Source: Candidatus Praeruminimicrobium purgamenti
GTDB lineage: Bacteria > Elusimicrobiota > Endomicrobiia > Endomicrobiales > Endomicrobiaceae
NCBI GenBank assembly: GCA_018433585.1
Contig: JAHDQW010000008.1
Coordinates: forward strand, 86,494-150,493
Length of the DNA: 64,000 bases
Reading direction: 5' to 3'
Shown here: one piece after another, positions 48,307-57,298 of the stretch
Layout of the letters: the number at the start of each line of letters is the position of its first letter
Position numbering within the stretch: position 1 is the first letter of the stretch
Notes under the pieces: model-generated
Told to the model about the DNA's origin: nothing
The model's database searches: none
What the model saw: the letters and a program-made list of their open reading frames with translations, nothing else
Position numbers and translations under genes: made by a program

Positions 48307-50028
48307 TTATTTATTTTTTTCCAGTCCGCCGAACTTGCACATCTCGACGCAGACATTACATCCGGCACATAAATTGTAATTCAATTTTACATTGCCGAGT
48401 TCGTCTTTTGTGATTGCCGGGCAATCAACGCTTATGCACATATAACATTTTTTGCATTTGTCGGCGTGAAACAAAGGAACCGTTTGTTTGGTTCTGTCAA
48501 TCATTTTGCATAAAGCATATCTTACAATAAGAACTGATAATTTGTTTTGGGCTGTATATTCCTTGATTTTTTCTTCAATTGATTTGCAGGATGAATCTAT
48601 TACTTCAACATTGTCCGCTCCGCATGCTCTGCAGAGAGCTTCCAAATCAAGTCTTTTTGTTTGTTCGTTTTTGGCTGTTACGCCTGTTGAAGGATTAGGC
48701 TGCGCTCCGGTCATTGCGGTTGTGCCGTTATCAAGAATTATTACCAATCCTTTTGCTTTGTTGTAAGCCGCATTTATAAGCCCGGTCACTCCGGAATGCA
48801 CAAAAGTTGAATCTCCGATTACGGCGACAACTTTATCATTGCCGAGCACTTTTGACAAACTGTCAAATATTGTTACGCTTGCCCCCATACATATTGTAGT
48901 ATGAAGCGCCGCTAAAGGAGGCAAAGAGCCTAATGTATAACAGCCTATGTCTCCGCTTACAATAACTTTTGTTTTTCTAAGCGCGACAAACACGGCTCTG
49001 TGCGGACAGCCCGGACATAAAACAGGTCTTCTTGACCCGCCCGGATACTGAGTCTTAGGTTTGTTTTCAACTATATCTTTTATGCTTTCAGGTCTTAGCT
49101 CGCCTACTCTGTAAGTATAGTGTTTCCCTGTGCAGCGTATTCCCATTTGCAATAAATGTTCTTCAATAAAAGGTTCGTTTTCTTCAGCCGCCACTATTTT
49201 TTTTACCTGTGATGCGAATTCTTTTATTTTTTTATCAGGAAACGGGAAAGTCATTCCAAGTTTTAAAACGGAAGCTTCCGGATAGGTTTCTTTTACATAC
49301 AGATAAGTAACGCTGTCTGTGATAAACCCTAATTCTTTATCGTTTATTTCTATTTTATTTAATTCGGTTTTTTCGGAATACTCCTGAAGTTTTATCAGTT
49401 TTTCTTCCAGCAGAATATGCTTTTTGTAAGCATTTGCCGGGACCATAACGTATTTTTGAGGATTTTTTTCAAAAGGTTTGTTTTCAATTTCCTGTCTCTG
49501 TCCGATTTCCACATTCTCTTTAGTATGCGCAACACGCGTTGTCATTCTGAATAAAACAGGCGTGTCAAACTGCTCGCTGATTTCAAAAGCAAGTTTGATA
49601 AATTTTTTTGCTTCAGAAGGAGATGACGGTTCAAGCAAAGGAATTTTTGCAAACTTTGCAATAAGACGGTTGTCCTGTTCGTTTTGAGAAGAATGCAGTC
49701 CCGGATCATCTGCGGTTACAATTACAAACCCTGCGTTGATGCCGGAATAAGCCGCAGTCATCAAAGGGTCCATCGCCACGTTTATGCCTACATGTTTTGA
49801 CGAGTAAAGGGATCTTACGCCGGCAAAAGATGCTCCGAGAGCGACTTCAAATGCTACTTTTTCGTTGACAGACCATTGTGCATCCACTTCTTTAAATTGC
49901 GTTAGATATTCCAGAATTTCCGTAGCCGGGGTTCCGGGATAGGAACCTGCAAATTTTAAACCTGCTTCAAAAGCTCCCTGAGCCAATGCTTCGTTGCCTG
50001 ACAATAATTTAAAGTGTTTTGTATTCAT
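48307..50028 (-). CDS. iorA: Indolepyruvate:ferredoxin oxidoreductase alpha subunit
   Basis: 573 residues. The N-terminal pyrimidine domain has ALAQGAFEAGLKFAGSYPGTPATEI; the thiamine-diphosphate domain has CPGCPHRAVF, GDIGCYTLG and the VIGDSTFVHSG...NAAYNKAKGLVIILDNGTTAMTG Mg/TPP region. The C-terminus carries two [4Fe-4S] motifs, CKKCYMCISVDCP and CAGCNVCVEMC. It oxidises indolepyruvate, phenylpyruvate or hydroxyphenylpyruvate, feeding ferredoxin. It heads the iorA-iorB-paaK-membrane-ACT-HAD run. Confidence 0.95.
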   Translation of the reverse strand: MNTKHFKLLSGNEALAQGAFEAGLKFAGSYPGTPATEILEYLTQFKEVDAQWSVNEKVAFEVALGASFAGVRSLYSSKHVGINVAMDPLMTAAYSGINAGFVIVTADDPGLHSSQNEQDNRLIAKFAKIPLLEPSSPSEAKKFIKLAFEISEQFDTPVLFRMTTRVAHTKENVEIGQRQEIENKPFEKNPQKYVMVPANAYKKHILLEEKLIKLQEYSEKTELNKIEINDKELGFITDSVTYLYVKETYPEASVLKLGMTFPFPDKKIKEFASQVKKIVAAEENEPFIEEHLLQMGIRCTGKHYTYRVGELRPESIKDIVENKPKTQYPGGSRRPVLCPGCPHRAVFVALRKTKVIVSGDIGCYTLGSLPPLAALHTTICMGASVTIFDSLSKVLGNDKVVAVIGDSTFVHSGVTGLINAAYNKAKGLVIILDNGTTAMTGAQPNPSTGVTAKNEQTKRLDLEALCRACGADNVEVIDSSCKSIEEKIKEYTAQNKLSVLIVRYALCKMIDRTKQTVPLFHADKCKKCYMCISVDCPAITKDELGNVKLNYNLCAGCNVCVEMCKFGGLEKNK

Positions 50029-50086
50029 AATAAAGTAATTTTATATAATTCAAATTTGTTGTGCAAGAAAAAAGGAAATAAATCTT

Positions 50087-50992
50087 TCAAAGCGTCTTTT
50101 TTTTAATAAGATTTTTTATTCTTGCCGTTAATATAATCTGCGCAAAATTATTTTGTATGCACTTTTTTGCGTTAGCTGTTAATCCGCTGAATTTTATGTT
50201 TTTTAAAATGCTTAATTCTTTTTTTAGAGTCCGGCTGACGCGATTTGATAAAATTGCCGAAGTTGAAAAATCATTGTCATCATGGCAGCGGTAGGAGTAA
50301 AGAACTTTGTCAATGTATTTGAATTTAAAATATTTTGAAAGCTGAAGCATAAGATAGTAATCGTATGCGGGGGCGTCTTTTGCAAACCCGCCTATTTTTT
50401 TGATAGCTTCGGTTCTTACAAGAAAGCCGTTTAAAATATAGTTTTCTTTTACCAAGGAAGAATAGCTGCCGAAATTTTCAGAATAAAGGTCGATGTCTGT
50501 TCTTATATTTTGCAGCGACCGGTTTCTTGTTTTATAAACGGCTTTTTCTATATCGTAGGTGTGCCTGCGGTGTTTGTCAAGATAAAATTTTTTTGAATTG
50601 CCGTCTATGTATTCATTGTCGCCGACAGCCAAAGCGTAACCGCGGTGTCCGGATAAAAACTTATGCAGTAAATAAACAGCGTCCGGTTTTATAGTGTCAT
50701 CCGAATCTATAAAAAAACAATATTTCCCCGTTGCAAGTTTTAACAGATTAATTGCGCTTAATCCTATGCCGACATTTTTTTGTTTTCTCAGCAGTATGTC
50801 CGTAAAACGTCCGGCATACTCTTTTTTAAATTTTAGTAATTCCTGCCAAGTATTATCTGTCGAACCGTCATCCACTATAACAAGTTCTATATATTTGTAG
50901 GTTTGGCTGACTACGGAAAGCAGCGTCTCTTTTAAATATCTTTCGCGGTTATATGTTGCTAATAATACAGAAATGATATCGTTTTTATACAT
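50087..50992 (-). CDS. Family 2 glycosyltransferase (GT-A)
   Basis: 301 residues. ISVLLATYNRERYLKETLLSV, then LVIVDDGSTDNTW and the metal-binding YCFFIDSDDTIKPDA are classic GT2 motifs; PAYDYYLMLQLSKYF supplies the later acidic motif. The C-terminal ~60 residues are basic with no membrane helix. It lies 58 bases upstream of iorA and is the first minus-strand gene left of the strand switch. Donor and acceptor are unknown. Confidence 0.85.
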   Translation of the reverse strand: MYKNDIISVLLATYNRERYLKETLLSVVSQTYKYIELVIVDDGSTDNTWQELLKFKKEYAGRFTDILLRKQKNVGIGLSAINLLKLATGKYCFFIDSDDTIKPDAVYLLHKFLSGHRGYALAVGDNEYIDGNSKKFYLDKHRRHTYDIEKAVYKTRNRSLQNIRTDIDLYSENFGSYSSLVKENYILNGFLVRTEAIKKIGGFAKDAPAYDYYLMLQLSKYFKFKYIDKVLYSYRCHDDNDFSTSAILSNRVSRTLKKELSILKNIKFSGLTANAKKCIQNNFAQIILTARIKNLIKKKTL

Positions 50993-51010
50993 TTTTATAA
51001 TAAGTCGTAC

Positions 51011-51029
51011 ACATATATATAATATATGT
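51011..51029. promoter_or_regulatory. AT palindrome in the divergent promoter region
   Basis: ACATATAT-ATA-ATATATGT is a perfect 8-bp inverted repeat at the strand-switch point, 19 bases upstream of the leftward glycosyltransferase start. It may be part of that gene's promoter or a regulator site. Confidence 0.4.
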
Positions 51030-51168
51030 ATAATACAATGTTTCGCCTAAAATGGCAAATTGCCGTTGCGTCCGTAAAAGCTGATTTGTTTTATTTTTAA
51101 TTTTTGCTAAGATAAAAACATGTAAACGTAAAACAGATAAATGCCCGGTTTAAAAAACTGTTCGGGTA

Positions 51169-51197
51169 TTGACAAACAGACAACTAACAAATATAAT
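51169..51197 (+). promoter_or_regulatory. Consensus sigma-70 promoter of the rpmF-plsX-fab operon
   Basis: TTGACA (51169-51174), exactly 17 bases, and TATAAT (51192-51197): a full consensus match. Transcription should begin near 51204, which rules out the in-frame start at 51141 for the following gene. An imperfect 8-bp inverted repeat (AATGCCCG / CGGGTATT) overlaps the -35 and could be an operator. Confidence 0.9.
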
Positions 51198-51221
51198 CTA
51201 AACCTATCTATGCTCTATGCT

Positions 51222-51734
51222 ATGGAAAAGTTTTTATTAAGTTTTGATGATTTTAAAAAGCGCAGTAAGCTGTCTGTTAAAGATGCAGCTGTCAGTTTAG
51301 ATATTGATAAAGATGTAGTAAAGTCATCGCTTATAAAAGTTTCTTTTAAAGCGGACAGATACGATGATATTATCAATGTTGTCGGTAATATCAAAGGTGT
51401 TTTGTCGCTTGAATGTTCCAGATGTCTGTCTTTGTTTGACCAAAACATAGACTTGAATTTTGATTGTTCTTTCGGGATTGAAGAGTATACGTTCGATTTG
51501 TTAAATGAAATAAGGGAGAATATTATTTTAAATATTCCCATGAAACCGTTGTGCAGACAAGACTGCCGCGGCATATGCCAGTTCTGCGGCTGTGATAAAA
51601 ATGAAACACAATGTTTATGCGAAGAAAAAAACATAAACGAATTTGTAGCTGAAAAGTGGTCAAAAATAAAAAACTTAAATATAACTGGGGGAAAAAATGC
51701 CAAATCCAAAAAGAAAACATACTCCGCATCGTAG
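51222..51734 (+). CDS. DUF177 (YceD) family protein
   Basis: 170 residues from the ATG at 51222. The consensus promoter at 51169-51197 sits inside the longer ORF, so the upstream start at 51141 cannot be used; ATG 51210 is a less likely alternative. Zinc-type cysteines fit the family: LECSRCL in the middle and LCRQDCRGICQFCGC...QCLC near the C-terminus. YceD/DUF177 genes almost always precede rpmF and plsX and affect 23S rRNA maturation; the exact role is unsettled. Its end overlaps rpmF by 38 bases. Confidence 0.85.
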   Translation: MEKFLLSFDDFKKRSKLSVKDAAVSLDIDKDVVKSSLIKVSFKADRYDDIINVVGNIKGVLSLECSRCLSLFDQNIDLNFDCSFGIEEYTFDLLNEIRENIILNIPMKPLCRQDCRGICQFCGCDKNETQCLCEEKNINEFVAEKWSKIKNLNITGGKNAKSKKKTYSAS

Positions 51735-51921
51735 AGATTGCAGAAGATCCGCAAACTCAAAAATAGAAGCTGAAAATTCAAATAAGTGTTCTAACTGCGG
51801 GGCGCCTAAGATGCCTCACAAAGTTTGTCCGTCATGTGGTTTTTACAATGGAACGTTAGTTGTTCCTAAAAAAGTAAAAAAAGCTAAAACACAAGAGCAA
51901 CCACAAGAGGAAGCAAAATAA
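51697..51921 (+). CDS. rpmF: Ribosomal protein bL32
   Basis: 74 residues. MPNPKRKHTPHRRDCRRS is the conserved N-terminus and CSNCGAPKMPHKVCPSCG the zinc-binding C+ form. The C-terminal Lys/Gln/Glu tail makes it somewhat longer than the usual ~57-60 residues. A strong GGGGG ribosome binding site lies inside the end of the DUF177 gene. It is part of the large-subunit exit region and is co-transcribed with lipid genes, as in many bacteria. Confidence 0.95.
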   Translation: MPNPKRKHTPHRRDCRRSANSKIEAENSNKCSNCGAPKMPHKVCPSCGFYNGTLVVPKKVKKAKTQEQPQEEAK

Positions 51922-51922
51922 A

Positions 51923-52945
51923 ATGATCCTTGCTCTCGACGCAATGGGCGGAGATAGGGCGCCGGATATTAACGTTGAAGGTGCCATATTGGCTGCAAAA
52001 GAATTGGACCACGAAATCATACTTGTCGGTAAGCAGGATATTATTTACTCACAGCTTGATAAATGGTCAAAAAAATACGATATACCGGCATCAAAGATAA
52101 AAGTCGTTAATGCAACCGAAGTTATAGAAATGGGCGAATCGCCGGCTATAGCTGCAAGGCAGAAAAAAGATTCTTCGATGGCGGTATGTTCAAAGTTAGT
52201 TGCCTCAAAACAGGCGGACGCTTTTATTTCAATGGGCAATTCCGGAGCCGCGATGGCGACGGCATTGCTTTATTTAAAAAGAGTTCCCGGCGTTTTGAGA
52301 CCTGCAATATCGACTACTTTTCCTACAATTGCAGGGTTGTGTACCATTTTGGACGTCGGCGCAAATGTCGACTGCAAACCGGAACATTTGCTGCAGTTTG
52401 CAATTATGGGCAGTATATATTCAAAAGAAGTTTTGGGCAATAAAAATCCAAGAGTCGCCGTTTTGTCGATAGGAGAAGAAGAGACAAAAGGCAACGAATT
52501 GATTTTTGCCACAACGGAACTTATTAAAAAATCATCATTAAATTTTATAGGAAACATAGAAGGCGGAGAACTTCCTAAAGCAAAAGCGGATGTAATTGTT
52601 TGCGACGGTTTTGTAGGGAATATCGTTTTGAAGTTCGGAGAAGGTATTGCCGAAATGATAATAAAACTTATAAAGCAGGGAATGAAAGGCAATCCTTTGT
52701 GCTGGGGAGCAGCTCCTTTTTTAAAGCTTGGAATGAAAGGCGTCAAGAAAAAATTAGATTATACGGAAGCAGGCGGAGCGCCTTTGCTAGGCGTAAACGG
52801 CGCTTGCTTGATAGGTCACGGAAAGTCAAACGCCAAAGCCGTAAAAAATGCTTTGGTTTCAGCTGCGCGGTTTGCGGAAAATAATGTAAACAAAAAAATA
52901 GCGGAAGAAATAACCAAGTTTGAACAGGTTATTGCTAAAAATTAA
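51923..52945 (+). CDS. plsX: Phosphate acyltransferase PlsX
   Basis: 340 residues, normal length. MILALDAMGGDRAPDINVEGA, MGNSGAAMATALLYLKR, GICG-type LCTILDVGANVDCKPEHL and CDGFVGNIVLKFGEG are diagnostic. It converts acyl-ACP and phosphate to acyl-phosphate, which PlsY uses to start phospholipid synthesis. It begins one base after the rpmF stop. Confidence 0.95.
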   Translation: MILALDAMGGDRAPDINVEGAILAAKELDHEIILVGKQDIIYSQLDKWSKKYDIPASKIKVVNATEVIEMGESPAIAARQKKDSSMAVCSKLVASKQADAFISMGNSGAAMATALLYLKRVPGVLRPAISTTFPTIAGLCTILDVGANVDCKPEHLLQFAIMGSIYSKEVLGNKNPRVAVLSIGEEETKGNELIFATTELIKKSSLNFIGNIEGGELPKAKADVIVCDGFVGNIVLKFGEGIAEMIIKLIKQGMKGNPLCWGAAPFLKLGMKGVKKKLDYTEAGGAPLLGVNGACLIGHGKSNAKAVKNALVSAARFAENNVNKKIAEEITKFEQVIAKN

Positions 52946-52956
52946 GTGGTAGAGAA

Positions 52957-53952
52957 ATGAATAATAAAATCGGCGTGAAAATTTTAGGTACCGGTTCGTA
53001 TGTTCCGGAAAAAGTTTTAACAAATTTCGATCTTGAAAAAATGGTTGAAACTTCTGACGAATGGATTACTACAAGAACAGGCATCAGAGAAAGAAGAATT
53101 ATAAGTGAAGGTCAGACATCTTCGGATTTGGCTTATAACGCATCGTTAAAAGCAATAGAAAATGCAAAAATTTCTGTTAATGATATAGACTTGATACTTG
53201 TCGCTACTGTTACTCCTGATATGCCTCTGCCTGCTACCGCCTGTTTTTTGCAGCAGAAGCTCCAGGCTTTTAATTCTGCGGCATTTGATATTTCTGCCGC
53301 CTGTACAGGTTTTATATACGGGGTTGCCACGGCAAAAGCTTTTATAGAATCAGGTATATATAAGACGGTTCTCGTTGTAGGCGTAGAAGCCCTTTCAAGA
53401 GTTACCGACTGGACAGACAGAAACACCTGTGTGTTGTTCGGAGATGGCGCAGGCGCTATGGTTTTTCAGGCTTCCGAGACTGATAACGATATTTTATCGG
53501 TTTATCTTGGAGCCGACGGCAACCATACCGCTCTTCTTGATATACCGGCCGGAGGAACTGCAAACCCGGCTTCCCATGAAACTGTTGACAAGAAAATGCA
53601 TGCCATAAAAATGGCCGGCAAAGATGTTTTTAAAATTGCCGTCACGAAAATGGCTGAATCGGCTGAAAAGGCCATGAAAATAGCCGGTAAAACAGATAAA
53701 GATATAGAGTTATATATACCGCATCAGGCGAATTTAAGAATTATAGATGCTGTTGCAAAAAAAGCAGGAATAAATAAAGATAAAGTTTATATAAACGTTC
53801 ATAAATACGGCAATATGTCTGCGGCAACAACTATAGTTGCGTTAGATGAAGCAAGACAGGAAGGCAGAATTTCTAAAGGCGGATTGGTAGAGCTCGTAGC
53901 TTTCGGCGGCGGGCTTACATGGGGCGGCTGCATATTGAGAATCGGACTTTAA
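52957..53952 (+). CDS. fabH: Beta-ketoacyl-ACP synthase III
   Basis: 331 residues. The active-site Cys is in DISAACTGFIYG, His in YIPHQANLRI and Asn in VHKYGNMSAATT, completing the Cys-His-Asn triad. The DEWITTRTGIRERRI block near residue 35 contacts CoA. It condenses acetyl-CoA (or a branched starter) with malonyl-ACP to begin fatty acid chains. It lies 11 bases after plsX. Confidence 0.95.
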   Translation: MNNKIGVKILGTGSYVPEKVLTNFDLEKMVETSDEWITTRTGIRERRIISEGQTSSDLAYNASLKAIENAKISVNDIDLILVATVTPDMPLPATACFLQQKLQAFNSAAFDISAACTGFIYGVATAKAFIESGIYKTVLVVGVEALSRVTDWTDRNTCVLFGDGAGAMVFQASETDNDILSVYLGADGNHTALLDIPAGGTANPASHETVDKKMHAIKMAGKDVFKIAVTKMAESAEKAMKIAGKTDKDIELYIPHQANLRIIDAVAKKAGINKDKVYINVHKYGNMSAATTIVALDEARQEGRISKGGLVELVAFGGGLTWGGCILRIGL

Positions 53953-54061
53953 TTTAGTCCTCCGCATAAATATTTTATAACAGTTGAGAGTTTTGCTAAT
54001 TTTCAACAGGCTGTATTTGTGTGTTTTAAAAAATTATGTTTAAGGAATGAAAGGATTTATA

Positions 54062-54994
54062 ATGAAAAAAATATTATTAATGTTTCCCGGACAAGGTTCT
54101 CAATATATAGGTATGGGAAAAGATTTATATGAAAAATTTCCGGAAGCAAAAAATATTATTGACCAAGCCGGAGAAGAAATAAAAAATATAATATTTAACG
54201 GTCCGGAAGAATCTTTAAAAAATACGAAATATGCCCAGCCTGCAATATTTGCGATAAGCATTGCCGTTTTTGAAGTTTTAAAAAGCAGCATAGATTTAGA
54301 TAAGTTTGAAATTATGACAGCCGGACATTCTTTGGGGGAATATTCTGCTTTATGCGCTTCCGGTTTTTTTAGTTTTTCAGACGGACTTTCAATGGTTAAA
54401 GCAAGAGGCGAATTTATACAGCAGGCTTCACAGGAAAATCCTGGATGCATGGCTGCAATTTTAGGTATGGAAAAAGAAGCCGTTATTAATATATGTAAGG
54501 AAGCTTCGCAAATAGGCGTATGTGAACCGGTCAATTTTAATTCACCGGGGCAGATTGTAATTTCAGGCGTAACAGACGCTTTGACAAAAGCGGTTGAATT
54601 GGCGCAGGCGCAGGGAGCGACAAAAGCTGTTATGCTTAATGTTTCCGGCCCTTTCCATTCCTCTTTAATGAAAAAAGCGGCCGATATGATGGCGCAGGAG
54701 CTTGAGAAATATACTTTTACAAATCCTAAGTATCCGGTAATAACAAACTGTGATGCCGAGATTACAAAAGACTCTTCTTTAGTAAAAGAAAAGCTTGTCA
54801 AACAGATATATAATTCTGTACAATGGGACAGTTCAGTTACAAATGCCGCAAAAAGCGGAGTTGAATTATTTTTGGAAATAGGGCCTCAAAGAGTTTTAAC
54901 CGGACTTATGAGAAGAATAGACAGAACTAAGAAAGCTTTAAACATAGAAGATGCGGCAAGTTTAGAAAAAGCAATAGGAGAAATAAGCAAATGA
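54062..54994 (+). CDS. fabD: Malonyl-CoA:ACP transacylase
   Basis: 310 residues from the ATG at 54062, which has AAAGGA at good spacing; the in-frame ATG at 54047 has its Shine-Dalgarno too close. FPGQGSQYIGMGKDLYE opens the protein, the nucleophile Ser is in TAGHSLGEYSALCA, and the His is in NVSGPFHSSLM. It transfers malonyl from CoA to ACP. It overlaps fabG by 4 bases (ATGA). Confidence 0.93.
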   Translation: MKKILLMFPGQGSQYIGMGKDLYEKFPEAKNIIDQAGEEIKNIIFNGPEESLKNTKYAQPAIFAISIAVFEVLKSSIDLDKFEIMTAGHSLGEYSALCASGFFSFSDGLSMVKARGEFIQQASQENPGCMAAILGMEKEAVINICKEASQIGVCEPVNFNSPGQIVISGVTDALTKAVELAQAQGATKAVMLNVSGPFHSSLMKKAADMMAQELEKYTFTNPKYPVITNCDAEITKDSSLVKEKLVKQIYNSVQWDSSVTNAAKSGVELFLEIGPQRVLTGLMRRIDRTKKALNIEDAASLEKAIGEISK

Positions 54995-55734
54995 GATTAA
55001 AAGGACAGGTAGCAATTATAACCGGTTGCGCACAGGGCATAGGCAAATCCATAGCGGAAACTTTTGCCGGAGAAGGCGCAAATATTGTCGTATCCGATAT
55101 CAACGCGGAGCTGGCTCAGAAAACGGCGGACGAATTGAAAGCTAAGTATAATGTTGAAACTATCGCTGTTGCCGGCAACGTATCAAAGCCTGCAGACTGT
55201 GAAGATTTAGTAACAAAAGTACTTGACAAATTTCAAAAAATAGATATATTAGTAAACAATGCCGGCATAACGAAAGACAATTTGGTTTTAAGAATGACCG
55301 AGATGGAATGGGATGCCGTTATATCCGTTAATTTGAAAGGCGTATTTAATTGTATAAAAGCCGTTACAAAGCCGATGTTTAAGCAAAGAAGCGGCAGAAT
55401 TATAAACATAGCTTCGGTTGTCGGACTTATGGGAAATGCAGGGCAGGCTAATTATTCCGCGTCAAAAGGCGGAGTTATCGCTTTGACAAAAACATGCGCA
55501 AGAGAATTTTCATCAAGAAATGTTTTGGTAAACGCAATTGCTCCGGGATTTATCAGAACGGCAATGACAGACGTTTTGAGCGATGACGTTAAACAGAAAC
55601 TTGCCGACCAGATTCCTTTAAAGAGATTAGGCGAAGCAAAAGACATTGCAAATTCAGCATTGTTTTTGGCAAGCGAAGAATCGTCATACATAACAGGGCA
55701 TGTAATATCCGTTAACGGCGGAATGTATATGTAA
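54991..55734 (+). CDS. fabG: 3-oxoacyl-ACP reductase
   Basis: 247 residues. The NADPH-binding loop is TGCAQGIGKSIAE, followed by LVNNAGITKDNLVLRM, the catalytic IINIASVVG serine and YSASKGGV Tyr/Lys, and the C-terminal ITGHVISVNGGMYM. It reduces 3-oxoacyl-ACP in each elongation round. The start overlaps the fabD stop. Confidence 0.95.
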   Translation: MRLKGQVAIITGCAQGIGKSIAETFAGEGANIVVSDINAELAQKTADELKAKYNVETIAVAGNVSKPADCEDLVTKVLDKFQKIDILVNNAGITKDNLVLRMTEMEWDAVISVNLKGVFNCIKAVTKPMFKQRSGRIINIASVVGLMGNAGQANYSASKGGVIALTKTCAREFSSRNVLVNAIAPGFIRTAMTDVLSDDVKQKLADQIPLKRLGEAKDIANSALFLASEESSYITGHVISVNGGMYM

Positions 55735-55760
55735 TGATGTTTGGAAAAATAAATAATAAA

Positions 55761-55778
55761 GAGTTAGTTAGTTAACTC
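55761..55778 (+). promoter_or_regulatory. Small hairpin before acpP
   Basis: GAGTTA and TAACTC form a 6-bp stem with a 6-base loop, just ahead of the AAGGGAGGAAG ribosome binding site of acpP. It may protect or process the abundant acpP message; this is inference. Confidence 0.4.
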
Positions 55779-55796
55779 AAAAAGGGAGGAAGTATC

Positions 55797-56036
55797 ATGG
55801 CAGACATAGAAACAAGAGTAAAAGAAATTATTGTTGAACAATTAGGCGTGGATCCATCAGAAGTTGTAACAGGCGCATCTTTCATTAACGATTTAGGTGC
55901 AGATTCTTTAGATACTGTAGAATTAGTTATGGCATTTGAAGAAGAATTCGGGATTGAAATTCCTGATGAAGAAGCAGAAAAAATTCAATCAGTCGGACAG
56001 GCTGTAGATTATATAACAGCCCATCAGGCTAAATAA
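55797..56036 (+). CDS. acpP: Acyl carrier protein
   Basis: 79 residues, acidic. The phosphopantetheine attachment site is Ser37 in [19 protein letters not shown], and the helix III block [20 protein letters not shown] is standard. It carries growing acyl chains. A strong GGGAGGAAG ribosome binding site precedes the ATG, fitting its high expression. Confidence 0.97.
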   Translation: MADIETRVKEIIVEQLGVDPSEVVTGASFINDLGADSLDTVELVMAFEEEFGIEIPDEEAEKIQSVGQAVDYITAHQAK

Positions 56037-56053
56037 AACAAGTTGAGTATTTT

Positions 56054-57298
56054 ATGAATAAAAGAAGAATAGTCATTACGGGGATAGGCGTACTGTCCCC
56101 TATAGGCATAGGGCAGGAAGAATTTACTAAGGCTTTAAGAGAGGGTAAATCCGGCGCTAATCTTATAGACTCTTTTGATACCGCCGATTATGCTTGCAAG
56201 ATCGGCGCAAATGTCAAAAATTTTCAACCTGAAGATTTCATAGACAGAAAAAAAGCTAGAAGAATGGCAAGGTTTACACAGCTTGGCATATCTGCGGCAA
56301 AAATGGCAATAGAAGATTCCGGTCTTGACTTTTCCAAAGAAGACTTGTCAAGAATAGGTTCTGTTACCGGCACCGGTATCGGCGGCATGGATATAATAGA
56401 ACAGGAGCATACGACGTTAATAACAAAAGGGCCGAGAAGGGTAAGTCCTTTTTTGATCCCTATGATTATTACGAATATGCTTCCGGGAGAAATTGCTATA
56501 GAGTATGGTTTTACAGGCCCTAATTACGCCGTAACCAGCGCATGCGCATCGGCAAACCACGCTATGGGAGACGCTTTAAGGCTTCTCAGATACGGGGATG
56601 CGGATGTTATAATTACTGGCGGATCTGAAGGCGCTGTGACTCCTATTGCTGTAGCAGGTTTTTGCAGTTTGAAAGCTCTTACAACAAGGAACGACGATCC
56701 TTTAAAAGCTTCGAGGCCTTTTGATAAGAACAGAGACGGGTTTTTGATCGGTGAGGGAGCTGCCGTTTTGGTTCTCGAAACATTGGAACACGCTCTTAAC
56801 AGGGGCGCAAAGATATACGCAGAATTTGCGGGATACGGCGCTTCTGATGATGCATATCATATGACAGCTCCTAGCCCTGAAGCAAAAAGTGCGGTACAGG
56901 CTATGGAAATGGCAATAAAAGATGCCGGTATTTCCAAAGATGATATCGATTATATCAATGCGCACGGAACATCCACTGATATGAACGACAGAATAGAAAC
57001 TTTGGCAATAAAGAAAGTTTTTGGAGAGAAAGCATACAAAATCCCTGTTTCATCGACAAAATCGATGACGGGACATTTGTTGGGTGCTGCCGGAGCAGTT
57101 GAAGCTGTTGCAACGGTTTTGTGTATGAAGAATGGTTTTATTCATCCGACAATAAATTATGAAACACCGGACCCTGACTGTGATCTTGACTATGTTCCTA
57201 ACACGGCAAGACAGCAGCAGATAACCTGCGCTTTGTCAAATTCGCTAGGTTTCGGCGGACATAATGCAACTGTAATATTAAAAAAATATGTTGGGTAA
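56054..57298 (+). CDS. fabF: Beta-ketoacyl-ACP synthase II
   Basis: 414 residues. The active-site Cys is in AVTSACASANHAMGDA, and the two His are in INAHGTSTDMNDRIE and STKSMTGHLLGAAGAVEA. It elongates acyl-ACP with malonyl-ACP. The gene follows acpP by 17 bases and overlaps rnc by 11 bases. Confidence 0.95.
   Translation: MNKRRIVITGIGVLSPIGIGQEEFTKALREGKSGANLIDSFDTADYACKIGANVKNFQPEDFIDRKKARRMARFTQLGISAAKMAIEDSGLDFSKEDLSRIGSVTGTGIGGMDIIEQEHTTLITKGPRRVSPFLIPMIITNMLPGEIAIEYGFTGPNYAVTSACASANHAMGDALRLLRYGDADVIITGGSEGAVTPIAVAGFCSLKALTTRNDDPLKASRPFDKNRDGFLIGEGAAVLVLETLEHALNRGAKIYAEFAGYGASDDAYHMTAPSPEAKSAVQAMEMAIKDAGISKDDIDYINAHGTSTDMNDRIETLAIKKVFGEKAYKIPVSSTKSMTGHLLGAAGAVEAVATVLCMKNGFIHPTINYETPDPDCDLDYVPNTARQQQITCALSNSLGFGGHNATVILKKYVG

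Noticed and set aside
51141..51221. Upstream extension of the DUF177 gene
   Set aside because: A perfect promoter lies inside this stretch, so the first codons would not be transcribed.
51215..51781. 188-codon minus-strand frame opposite DUF177/rpmF
   Set aside because: The + strand encodes two recognised proteins with a consensus promoter; the minus frame has no family features.
54100..54801. 233-codon open frame on the - strand inside fabD
   Set aside because: It mirrors the conserved fabD frame and has no ribosome binding site or known domain.
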